Shown here: in pieces, positions 1-7,108 of the stretch
Layout of the letters: the number at the start of each line of letters is the position of its first letter
How positions within the stretch are numbered: position 1 is the first letter of the stretch
DNA from: JANJUB01 sp031386985
GTDB lineage: Bacteria; Armatimonadota; Fimbriimonadia; Fimbriimonadales; Fimbriimonadaceae
Direction of reading: 5' to 3'
NCBI GenBank assembly: GCA_031386985.1
Contig: JANNCV010000001.1
Location: 1 to 64,000, forward strand
DNA: 64,000 bases
Position numbers and translations under genes: made by a program
Notes under the pieces: model-generated
Databases searched by the model: none
Seen by the model: the letters and a program-made list of their open reading frames with translations, nothing else
What the model was told of the DNA's origin: nothing

Positions 1-472
<472 letters not shown>

Positions 473-553
473 AAGATAAGCACTGTTGATTGCATGTCAA
501 TCAACACATATCTAGGTTGACTTTTACTGTTCTCTCTGAGCTTTCATAACATT

Positions 554-595
554 GAAGCTCTAATCTCGCAAGGGATTAGAGCTTCTTTGTGTTTA
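554..595 (+). terminator. Intrinsic terminator of the 16S transcript
   Basis: A 12-bp perfect stem (554-565 with 574-585) extends by a G-T wobble and a C-G pair to a GCAA tetraloop (568-571). It is followed by the T-rich stretch TTTGTGTTT. It ends the 16S transcription unit. It also lies just beyond the stop of the convergent LRR gene and could act on both strands, though the T-tract is better on the plus strand. Confidence 0.9.
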
Positions 596-1168
596 AGGCA
601 CCCTGACGTGGCACTTAGGCAAGGTCGCCTTGATCTTGTCAATAGTTTCCTTTGACAAACTTGAAGGCAAGGACAGATCGTTTAGCTTCGTAAGTTTCGT
701 GTGTTTTAGTGCGTCGAGGTCTGAAAACTTAGCGCCATGAAGGAACAGTCGCCTCAACTCAGGCATCTCACCTAACTTGGCTAATCCCTTCGCCGTCAGT
801 GTGGCCTGCATTAAATCCAACTTGGCTAGTTTCTTGAATCGCTTTGCCGCCTCAATGGCTTTGTCCGTATGCTTGTCAGAGCTGACCACGAGCATCGTTA
901 AGTCTGGCAGTTCGGCGATGTTGGCGAGACCCTTGTCGGTAAAGGCGCCCTTGAGCAGTCGGATTGCGGTGAGCCGGTGATAGCCCTTGATTGATTTGAG
1001 CTCCTTATCGCTGATCGGGCGCTGAACATCAACCCAAATCTCCCAGCGATCGTCGCCTTCCGTTCCTACGATAACCTCTGGAATAGACTTTCTAAGGATA
1101 GAGGCGGAAGCTTCAAGGTCGGCTTTCGTAAGTGATTGAGCCAAGACGGCCAATAGGCAAAGCACCAT
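593..1168 (-). CDS. Small exported leucine-rich-repeat-like protein
   Basis: This 191-aa protein has a short hydrophobic N-terminus (VLCLLAVLAQ) that looks like a signal peptide. At least four leucine-rich repeats of about 24 residues follow, with phrases such as LTAIRLLKG, LTMLVVSS, LAKLDLMQA and LRRLFLHGA, each followed by a short helix (KGLAKL type). This resembles the LRR proteins common in Planctomycetes and related phyla. Such repeats usually bind other proteins, and no catalytic motif is visible. It converges on the 16S gene. A TATGAT -10-like box lies 5 nt before the ATG with no Shine-Dalgarno, suggesting a leaderless mRNA. The specific function is unknown. Confidence 0.75.
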   Translation of the reverse strand: MVLCLLAVLAQSLTKADLEASASILRKSIPEVIVGTEGDDRWEIWVDVQRPISDKELKSIKGYHRLTAIRLLKGAFTDKGLANIAELPDLTMLVVSSDKHTDKAIEAAKRFKKLAKLDLMQATLTAKGLAKLGEMPELRRLFLHGAKFSDLDALKHTKLTKLNDLSLPSSLSKETIDKIKATLPKCHVRVP

Positions 1169-1173
1169 AACAC

Positions 1174-1179
1174 ATCATA
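1174..1179 (-). promoter_or_regulatory. -10 box of the LRR gene, near-leaderless
   Basis: On the minus strand TATGAT is followed by 5 nt and then the ATG at 1168. There is no purine-rich ribosome site between them, so transcription would begin at or next to the start codon. Confidence 0.45.
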
Positions 1180-1222
1180 CTGTCAGCCGCCGGCCCCGGT
1201 TCCCAAAAAACTTGCTAGGGGC

Positions 1223-1252
1223 TTGAGCCTAACCCACCAAACGTGTCAAAAT
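1223..1252 (+). promoter_or_regulatory. Promoter of ferredoxin gene (leaderless)
   Basis: TTGAGC (1223-1228) and CAAAAT (1247-1252) are separated by 18 nt, and the GTG start lies 6 nt beyond the -10. The upstream in-frame TTG at 1223 is therefore better read as the -35 box than as a start codon. Confidence 0.55.
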
Positions 1253-1258
1253 GAACCT

Positions 1259-1510
1259 GTGCCCTACGTTGTAACCGAAGCCTGCATCGGCGTTAAAGAT
1301 AAGTCTTGCATGACCGTCTGTCCGGTGGATTGTATCTATGAGGGTGATGATATGGTTTACATCCACCCAGACGAGTGTATTGACTGCGGGCTCTGTGAGC
1401 CCGAGTGTCCGGTTACGGCCATCTACGTTGATACCGACGTTCCCAACGATCTGAGAAAATACATCCAGATCAACGATATTGAATCCCGGCGACTCTCTGA
1501 AGGGAAATAA
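1259..1510 (+). CDS. fdxA: Seven-iron ferredoxin (3Fe-4S/4Fe-4S)
   Basis: This 83-aa soluble electron carrier has cysteine spacing C-x7-C-x3-C-P-x2-C, then C-x2-C-x2-C-x3-C-P. That is the arrangement of Azotobacter-type ferredoxins holding one [3Fe-4S] and one [4Fe-4S] cluster. The GTG at 1259 is chosen because it gives the family N-terminus (VPYVVTEACIGVKD) and sits 6 nt after a -10 box. A TTG 12 codons upstream would add an unrelated tail. The gene is monocistronic between an oppositely oriented LRR gene and a small exported protein gene. The redox partner cannot be told from the neighbours. Confidence 0.93.
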   Translation: MPYVVTEACIGVKDKSCMTVCPVDCIYEGDDMVYIHPDECIDCGLCEPECPVTAIYVDTDVPNDLRKYIQINDIESRRLSEGK

Positions 1511-1558
1511 AAAATAATGGGCAGAGACGAATCTCTACCCGACCGACGAGGATATCTC

Positions 1559-1927
1559 CTACTTGCCTGAGCCGCACATAACGGAACCCGATGCGCTTCC
1601 GCCGTTGCACTGAGCAGTTACACCCCCAACTTGGCCTGGGCTCGATGAAACAGTCGCGTTGAATGTGACTTGGCTGCCGTTCGCGGGAACGGTTACCGTC
1701 GAAGGTAGCGAAGACCAGAAACCGGAAGTTCCTGAGATCGCCACATCTTGCGCCGATGGAGTCACTCCCGTGAGTTCAACGGTCACCGAAACGGTTTGGT
1801 TTGCTTCAACGCTAGAAGGGTTGATCGTAACCTTCCAAGGAAGACCAACGGTTCGAGCAGGAAGGGTGAAACCGGCTACGGCTCCACAAATTGACAAGAG
1901 AACGAAAAGGGACGTAAGTGTTTTCAT
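1559..1927 (-). CDS. Small secreted Ig-like/adhesion-fold protein
   Basis: This 122-aa protein has a clear signal peptide (MKTLTSLFVLLSICGAVAG). The body is about 90 residues rich in Val, Thr, Ser and Pro. Phrases such as VTINPSSVEANQTVSVTVEL and LPSTVTVPANGSQVTFNATV are typical of a single beta-sandwich domain of the CARDB/BACON/Big type. Two cysteines near the C-terminus (QCNGGS and VMCGSG) could form a disulfide. It is likely an extracytoplasmic structural or binding protein, but no ligand can be assigned. A TACAAT box ends 7 nt before the ATG; the GAGGG adjoining the ATG is too close to act as a normal ribosome site. Confidence 0.7.
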   Translation of the reverse strand: MKTLTSLFVLLSICGAVAGFTLPARTVGLPWKVTINPSSVEANQTVSVTVELTGVTPSAQDVAISGTSGFWSSLPSTVTVPANGSQVTFNATVSSSPGQVGGVTAQCNGGSASGSVMCGSGK

Positions 1928-1934
1928 CCCTCAG

Positions 1935-1940
1935 ATTGTA
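1935..1940 (-). promoter_or_regulatory. -10 box of the small secreted protein gene
   Basis: The minus strand reads TACAAT, then CTGAGGG, then ATG at 1927. This is the same -10-to-start spacing (7 nt) seen at several other genes here and implies a leaderless or near-leaderless message. Confidence 0.45.
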
Positions 1941-1994
1941 ATAATCGTCCTTGTAAAACAGCCGGGTACTAAATACCAACCCCATCACTAATCG

Positions 1995-3251
1995 CTACGA
2001 AACTGCCTTCAATAACTGGCTTGGGTCAAACTTTGCGTCGTTTCGTCCAATGTACGCATCAAAGACGGCCTGGCCCGGCTCAATCCGATCTCCCACCTCA
2101 ACCAAAACCCGAACCCCAACGGAATGGTCAATCACTCCATCCTTGGATGATCTACCCGCCCCCAATCGCATCGCGACCTGACCCACTACTTCGGCATCAA
2201 CCTTTGAAGCGACTATTGCTGGCCCTCCCCAAACAATGGTAGCTATGTCCGACGCCAAGATCAGAGACTCGCGCAGATTCGAAACCCGAGTTTGGCCCCC
2301 CGATTGCGCTGACACCCACTCATCAAACTTCGCTAAAGCACTTCCCTTAGCAAGAGCAGCCATTGCTCGATCCCGGCCCTCTTCCTCTGACCCTGCGACC
2401 CCAGCATGAGCCAAGGTGATACCGGCCAAACGCATGCATAAATCGGGAAACCGGCCCGACTGGCCCTCCAAGACGTCAAGCGCTTCTAAAACCTCAAGGG
2501 CGTTCCCAACGGCGCGACCCAGAGGCTGATTCATATCGGTAATAACCGCGCGACACGAAAGGCCCGCGATCTCGGCAACTCGCACCAAGTTGGCGGCCAA
2601 GTTCTCGGCTTCGGGTTGGGTCTTCATGAAGCCGCCAGAGCCGCACTTCACGTCTAAAACAAGTTTTTCTGCACCGCCGGCGATTTTCTTGCTCAAGATG
2701 CTGGAAACGATGAGAGGGATACACGCAACGGTACCGGTCGCATCTCGCAGGCGATAGAGGGTTTTATCGGCGGGGGCAAGCGACGCGGTTTGACCGGTCA
2801 ATGCAAGGCCAATGCGACCAGCTTGAGCGATCATTTCGGCGGGGGTTAAGTCGGTTCGAAACCCCGGAATAGACTCAAGTTTATCAATCGTTCCCCCTGT
2901 TATTCCCAATCCACGACCGCTCATTTTCACTACGGTGAGGCCGCATGCGGCTAACAATGGAAGCAAAACCAGAGTTGTTTTGTCGCCAACGCCGCCGGTT
3001 GAGTGCTTATCCACCCAGGGGCGGGGGAGGCCGGTTAGATCGAGCCGTTCGCCGGAGTCGGCCATGGCCAGAGTGAGCCATGCGGTTTCGTCTTCATTTA
3101 GGCCGTTCAGATACGTCGCCATGAGCCACGCGCTCAGTTGATAATCGGCTGCCTCCTGGTTTCCGGCGGCCGCTTGCGCCAGAAACGCAAGTTCCTCGCG
3201 CGAATGGGCTAGCCCATCTCGTTTCCTAGCGATCACTTGGCCTATTTCCAT
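1995..3251 (-). CDS. deoA: Pyrimidine-nucleoside (thymidine) phosphorylase
   Basis: This 418-aa enzyme catalyses reversible phosphorolysis of thymidine/uridine to base plus (deoxy)ribose-1-phosphate in salvage. The phosphate/pyrimidine-binding signature of the family is present near residues 83-115 (DKHSTGGVGDKTTLVLLPLL, then KMSGRGLGITGGTIDKLE). The glycine-rich KCGSGGFMKT segment follows near 201-210. Length is close to the usual 430-440 aa. Thymidine phosphorylase (deoA) and broader pyrimidine phosphorylase (pdp) cannot be separated by eye. The gene is divergent from pdxS with only 44 nt between starts. Its TATCAT -10 ends 6 nt before the ATG. Confidence 0.93.
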   Translation of the reverse strand: MEIGQVIARKRDGLAHSREELAFLAQAAAGNQEAADYQLSAWLMATYLNGLNEDETAWLTLAMADSGERLDLTGLPRPWVDKHSTGGVGDKTTLVLLPLLAACGLTVVKMSGRGLGITGGTIDKLESIPGFRTDLTPAEMIAQAGRIGLALTGQTASLAPADKTLYRLRDATGTVACIPLIVSSILSKKIAGGAEKLVLDVKCGSGGFMKTQPEAENLAANLVRVAEIAGLSCRAVITDMNQPLGRAVGNALEVLEALDVLEGQSGRFPDLCMRLAGITLAHAGVAGSEEEGRDRAMAALAKGSALAKFDEWVSAQSGGQTRVSNLRESLILASDIATIVWGGPAIVASKVDAEVVGQVAMRLGAGRSSKDGVIDHSVGVRVLVEVGDRIEPGQAVFDAYIGRNDAKFDPSQLLKAVS

Positions 3252-3295
3252 CCCTCAATGATAGCCCATAGGTTCAAATCCGGTAAAATGAAGGC
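3252..3295. promoter_or_regulatory. Compact divergent promoter region deoA/pdxS
   Basis: Forty-four bases separate the two start codons. On the minus strand TATCAT (3263-3258) ends 6 nt before the deoA ATG. On the plus strand TAAAAT (3284-3289) ends 6 nt before the pdxS GTG. Neither gene has a Shine-Dalgarno at a workable distance. The -35 elements would have to lie inside the opposite transcript's upstream region; none matches consensus well. Confidence 0.5.
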
Positions 3296-4183
3296 GTGAG
3301 TACGGCAAGAAAGACGTGGAGAGAGAAGGTTGGTTTAGCAGAAATGTTAAAGGGCGGAGTGATCATGGATGTGGTTAATCCCGAGCAAGCCCTGATCGCT
3401 CAGGAAGCGGGAGCCGTTGCCGTTATGGCTTTAGAACGAGTTCCGGCCGATATTCGCCGCGACGGTGGAGTATCTCGAATGAGCGACCCCGAGATGATCC
3501 TCGAGATCAAAGCCACCGTCTCCATCCCCGTAATGGCGAAGTGCCGGATTGGACACTTCGTCGAAGCAGAAATCCTCCAGGCTTTGGAAATTGACTTTGT
3601 GGATGAAAGCGAGGTACTCACTCCCGCCGACGAAGAAAACCACGTGGACAAACACATGTTCACGGTTCCCTTTGTGTGCGGGGCCCGAAACCTCGGCGAA
3701 GCTCTTCGCCGCTGCGCTGAGGGGGCCGCCATGATTCGAACAAAGGGTGAAGCCGGAACAGGTGACGTTGTCGAGGCCGTTCGGCACATGCGAACAATCA
3801 TGCGCGAAATCCGCAATGTCCAAAATGCCCGTGAAGATGAGCTGTACGTCTGGGCCAAAGAGCTTCAGGCTCCTCTTGAGCTTGTGCGGGAAGTGCATAA
3901 CACTGGCAAGCTCCCAGTCCCCAATTTCTCGGCGGGCGGGATCGCGACGCCTGCGGATGCCGCCCTTATGATGAAACTAGGGGCGGAAACGGTTTTCGTA
4001 GGCTCAGGGATCTTCAAATCAGGTGACCCGGCCCGGCGCGCTAAGGCTATTGTTGACTCAGTTTTGTTTTTCAAGGATGCCGTCAAACTCGCTGAAATCA
4101 GCAAAAATCTCGGCGAACCCATGGTTGGCATTTCCACATCTTCGATGGATGATCGAGAGCGGCTCGCGCAGCGCGGCTGGTAA
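3296..4183 (+). CDS. pdxS: Pyridoxal 5'-phosphate synthase subunit PdxS
   Basis: This 295-aa PdxS/SNZ-family enzyme builds pyridoxal phosphate from ribose-5-phosphate, glyceraldehyde-3-phosphate and ammonia. It starts with the typical KVGLAEMLKGGVIMDV. The Schiff-base lysine region MAKCRIGHFVEAEIL is near residue 80, and the second key lysine lies in RTKGEAGTG near residue 148. The C-terminal GSGIFKSGDP phosphate-binding loop is present. Length is normal (about 290). The GTG start follows a TAAAAT box by 6 nt. Its ammonia-supplying partner PdxT is not adjacent; the class I amidotransferase at 14213-14926 belongs to another family. Confidence 0.97.
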   Translation: MSTARKTWREKVGLAEMLKGGVIMDVVNPEQALIAQEAGAVAVMALERVPADIRRDGGVSRMSDPEMILEIKATVSIPVMAKCRIGHFVEAEILQALEIDFVDESEVLTPADEENHVDKHMFTVPFVCGARNLGEALRRCAEGAAMIRTKGEAGTGDVVEAVRHMRTIMREIRNVQNAREDELYVWAKELQAPLELVREVHNTGKLPVPNFSAGGIATPADAALMMKLGAETVFVGSGIFKSGDPARRAKAIVDSVLFFKDAVKLAEISKNLGEPMVGISTSSMDDRERLAQRGW

Positions 4184-4292
4184 CTACATCTTTCTTTGCC
4201 CTTAGACCTGAGAATTCACCTCAAAAAAGCCAATCTATAGCCAGGGAGATGGGACTATAGACGCTCGCGACGAGTTCACTAGCCACCAGGAG

Positions 4293-6446
4293 ATGGTGGG
4301 AGCCGACCACAAGGTCGGATTCTTCGAATGGGACTTGGTGAACAACATGGTTCACTGGGATCACGCGTGCTATCATATTTTCGGAATTGACCGGGAAGTA
4401 GATCCGACGGTTGGGCTTCGGATGCGGGTAAGTCAGCCACAACTTGATGCCCTAAGGGCTACTTTTTCTAATAGTGTAAGCAAGGGCCAGAGATGCCAGG
4501 CCACGCTCGAAATCTCGCTTTCAAAGGGCTCCACGAAATCTCTTGCCTTGTTCGCATGGATTAAGCACAGCGCCGACGGCCGTCCAAGGCACGCAATTGG
4601 CGCTTACATAGAGCAAGAGCTCGCGCTAATCCAGGAGCAAGACCCAACCCTAAGAGAAATTGCTCAAAACATTCCGGGGTTTCTCTACAAGTTTCGGTTG
4701 CATCCCGACGGCAAAGAAGAATTCTGCTACGTGGGCGAGCAGTGCGAGGCGATAACGGGATCGCGACCAGCTGAGGTGGTTGCCGACCCCCATGCCTTTT
4801 GGGACCTCATTGACGCAACACACCGCGAATCTTTGACTCGTAAGCGGGATCGCTCCATGCAAACAGGTGAGCCGCTCTCGCTGATCTTCCCCATTGTTCA
4901 CCGTCACACTTCTCAGGTTAGGTGGCTTCAAGCCCAATCCGTGCCGCACCAGGACCACGATGGGTCAGTTACGTGGGATGGCCTCATGATTGATGCTACG
5001 GATCAGAAATCTATGGAGACCCAAATGGAGTCTCAGGGGCTCCTTGTCCGCCAGCAATTGGCCGAGATTGCCAATAAAAACAAGGAACTCGAACTCCGCC
5101 AGTCGGAACTTGCAAATGCCTACCAGCAGATGCGTGTGTTGGCTCAAACCGATTCCCTAACTGGCGTTAGCAACCGTCATGCTTTTCAGCAAAATCTGCA
5201 AAAACTCTCGTTCTTTCCTGGGGCTAGAACCCACCTATTGCTGGTTGACATTGACGAGTTCAGGGAGCTGAACAACTCAATCGGGCACCAAAACGGTGAC
5301 GAAGTTTTGAAGTTGATCGCGCGAAGAATATCAAGCCATACGGGATGGCGTGATAAAGTTGCCCGGCTTAATGGTGACGTGTTTGCCCTCTCAATAAGCA
5401 TCGAAGAGTCAGCTCTGATCGAAGATGTGTGTCGGCAACTCGCCCAATCCGTGAGTGAGCCAATCCAAATTGACTCACTAAACTGCCAGCTCACGTGCTC
5501 CATTGGGGCAGCATTGATTGAAAAAATTACCGCGGTGGATGATGACACGGCAATGCTCAGAGCCGATCTCGCTCTTCAAGTTGCCAAAGAGAGTGGGCGT
5601 GATCAAATCGTTGTCTATTCCGATGAGCTTGGACGAGAATTCGAGCACCGCTTGGCCATTGAACGCGACTTGAATCACGCATTGGCAAACGGGGAGATGT
5701 TCCTTGTTTACCAGCCGATTGTACAGATGGAAACGGGCCGGTTGGCTGGTTTTGAAGCCCTTTGTCGGTGGGAACATCCGGAAAGGGGCCTCGTCTCTCC
5801 CGCTGACTTTATCCCCCTAGCTGAACGAACTGGCCTGATCGTGCCGCTCGGTCAGTGGGTTATGATGCAAGCCACGAAGCAGGTTCAACAATGGCGTGAG
5901 GAGTTTGGGCTATCTGAGGAGTTCATAACCGTCAACGTTTCGGGCTCGCAACTGGCGCGAGAAGACTTTGAGGGCGTAGTTTATGAGGCCCTAGACGCGT
6001 CAGGCATGGCGGCAACTCACCTCAAGCTTGAGGTTACGGAGACTGTCATGGTGAGCAGTTCAGGAACTTCCGTATCTGCTTTGCGGCGGCTGAGAGAGCG
6101 TGGCATTCGGGTTGCTTTGGACGACTTTGGCACCGGCTTTAGCTCGATCGGAGCGCTGCAGTCGTTACCGATTGATACGATCAAGTTGGACCGATCTTTT
6201 GTGAAGCTTGCGGGCGATCTCAATGAAGATAGCTCGATCATTCAGGCCATTCTCTCCATTGCAAAAGCAATGAAAGCCGATGTAGTTGCTGAGGGCATTG
6301 AGAGTAAAGAGCAAGCCGCCCACCTACGAATGCTCGGTTGCGAGTTAGCCCAGGGGTTCTTTTTCTCCAGACCGCTTTCTGTGCCTCAGGTTGAGGCTCT
6401 ACTAGAAAGCAAGAACTTGGAGTTCGGGCAGGCACAAGCGGCTTAG
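4293..6446 (+). CDS. PAS-PAS-GGDEF-EAL cyclic-di-GMP protein
   Basis: This 717-aa cytoplasmic signalling protein has two PAS-type sensor domains (about 1-105 and 120-240), a coiled-coil linker (about 240-280), a GGDEF domain (about 285-440) and an EAL domain (about 455-700). The GGDEF signature is degenerate (NGDVF at about 360-364), so cyclase activity is doubtful. The EAL motif is intact (E488-A-L), with DDFGTGFSS and the downstream VAEGIE motif, so c-di-GMP phosphodiesterase activity is likely. No membrane segment is seen. The start is uncertain: GGAG abuts the ATG at 4293, and the frame stays open to about 4206 with family-like sequence. A rare start such as ATA 4257, 8 nt after AGGGAG (4243-4248), is possible. 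Confidence 0.9.
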   Translation: MVGADHKVGFFEWDLVNNMVHWDHACYHIFGIDREVDPTVGLRMRVSQPQLDALRATFSNSVSKGQRCQATLEISLSKGSTKSLALFAWIKHSADGRPRHAIGAYIEQELALIQEQDPTLREIAQNIPGFLYKFRLHPDGKEEFCYVGEQCEAITGSRPAEVVADPHAFWDLIDATHRESLTRKRDRSMQTGEPLSLIFPIVHRHTSQVRWLQAQSVPHQDHDGSVTWDGLMIDATDQKSMETQMESQGLLVRQQLAEIANKNKELELRQSELANAYQQMRVLAQTDSLTGVSNRHAFQQNLQKLSFFPGARTHLLLVDIDEFRELNNSIGHQNGDEVLKLIARRISSHTGWRDKVARLNGDVFALSISIEESALIEDVCRQLAQSVSEPIQIDSLNCQLTCSIGAALIEKITAVDDDTAMLRADLALQVAKESGRDQIVVYSDELGREFEHRLAIERDLNHALANGEMFLVYQPIVQMETGRLAGFEALCRWEHPERGLVSPADFIPLAERTGLIVPLGQWVMMQATKQVQQWREEFGLSEEFITVNVSGSQLAREDFEGVVYEALDASGMAATHLKLEVTETVMVSSSGTSVSALRRLRERGIRVALDDFGTGFSSIGALQSLPIDTIKLDRSFVKLAGDLNEDSSIIQAILSIAKAMKADVVAEGIESKEQAAHLRMLGCELAQGFFFSRPLSVPQVEALLESKNLEFGQAQAA

Positions 6447-6450
6447 GCGG

Positions 6451-7086
6451 TTAACCAGCCCCCTCTCGCCAAGAATTCAGCCGTTTCATAATTTTGGCGG
6501 CGGCCCTACGGTTCGACCACATGCTCTGATAAATGCGAGGTTCGATTCTGAGCTCTACCTCCTTGCCATTTAGAACTCCCCGAACTGCAATCCAACCGCC
6601 GAGAAAAACAAAACTATGGATGTTCACCTTTCTTGAAATCTGACTCATCGCACCTCGGGTCAGTTGAAAGGAGGCTTTTTCGCCGAAGAACTCTAGCCGA
6701 TCTGGATAGATCAACAGGAACCCAACATCTTCGTGTGGATCAAGCACTCCGCGGTAACCGGGTGAAGCGACGCCCACAAAATACCGCCGCTGAGCCGCTG
6801 GCAGTTTCGCGTGGCGAAACCGCCAGGTCATTTCAAGTTTCATCTTTTGATTTTCAAACAGACCACAGTAGCTCAAAGAAAACCAACCCGAAACGCAGGC
6901 GAGGAGAATCAACCCGATTCCCAGCCAAAATGAAGCGGGCCGAGCTAGAACGAGCCCGATTCCAACCAATCCGATCGGCCCAGGCAGGATCAGGGGGATG
7001 AGATTTCCAAAAAGTTGGCGGCGAAACGTCCAAACTGGTTTCGTTAAAGCGGCAGGTGACACCAGTTTTGCCTTAGTCTTGCTCAT
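6451..7086 (-). CDS. Uncharacterised two-helix membrane protein
   Basis: This 211-aa protein has two closely spaced transmembrane helices near residues 30-75 (LIPLILPGPIGLVGIGLVLA, then FWLGIGLILLACVSGWFSL). A basic cytoplasmic-looking C-terminal domain of about 130 residues follows, with a PH-like pattern of short beta strands (LLIYPDRLEFFG, KVNIHSFVFLGGWIAVRGVL). That layout resembles bacterial PH-domain membrane proteins, but the match is only by pattern. The ATG at 7086 is preferred to one 14 codons upstream because it follows a TATCAT box by 6 nt. The gene is divergent from addB with 22 nt between starts. Confidence 0.65.
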   Translation of the reverse strand: MSKTKAKLVSPAALTKPVWTFRRQLFGNLIPLILPGPIGLVGIGLVLARPASFWLGIGLILLACVSGWFSLSYCGLFENQKMKLEMTWRFRHAKLPAAQRRYFVGVASPGYRGVLDPHEDVGFLLIYPDRLEFFGEKASFQLTRGAMSQISRKVNIHSFVFLGGWIAVRGVLNGKEVELRIEPRIYQSMWSNRRAAAKIMKRLNSWREGAG

Positions 7087-7108
7087 CTGCGCATGATACA
7101 CTCCATTC
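7087..7108. promoter_or_regulatory. 22-nt divergent promoter with overlapping -10 boxes
   Basis: Between the two ATGs lie a minus-strand TATCAT (7098-7093) and a plus-strand TACACT (7097-7102). The two boxes overlap by two bases, and each ends 6 nt before its start codon. There is no room for Shine-Dalgarno sequences. Both transcripts would be leaderless and their initiation would be mutually exclusive. Confidence 0.5.
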
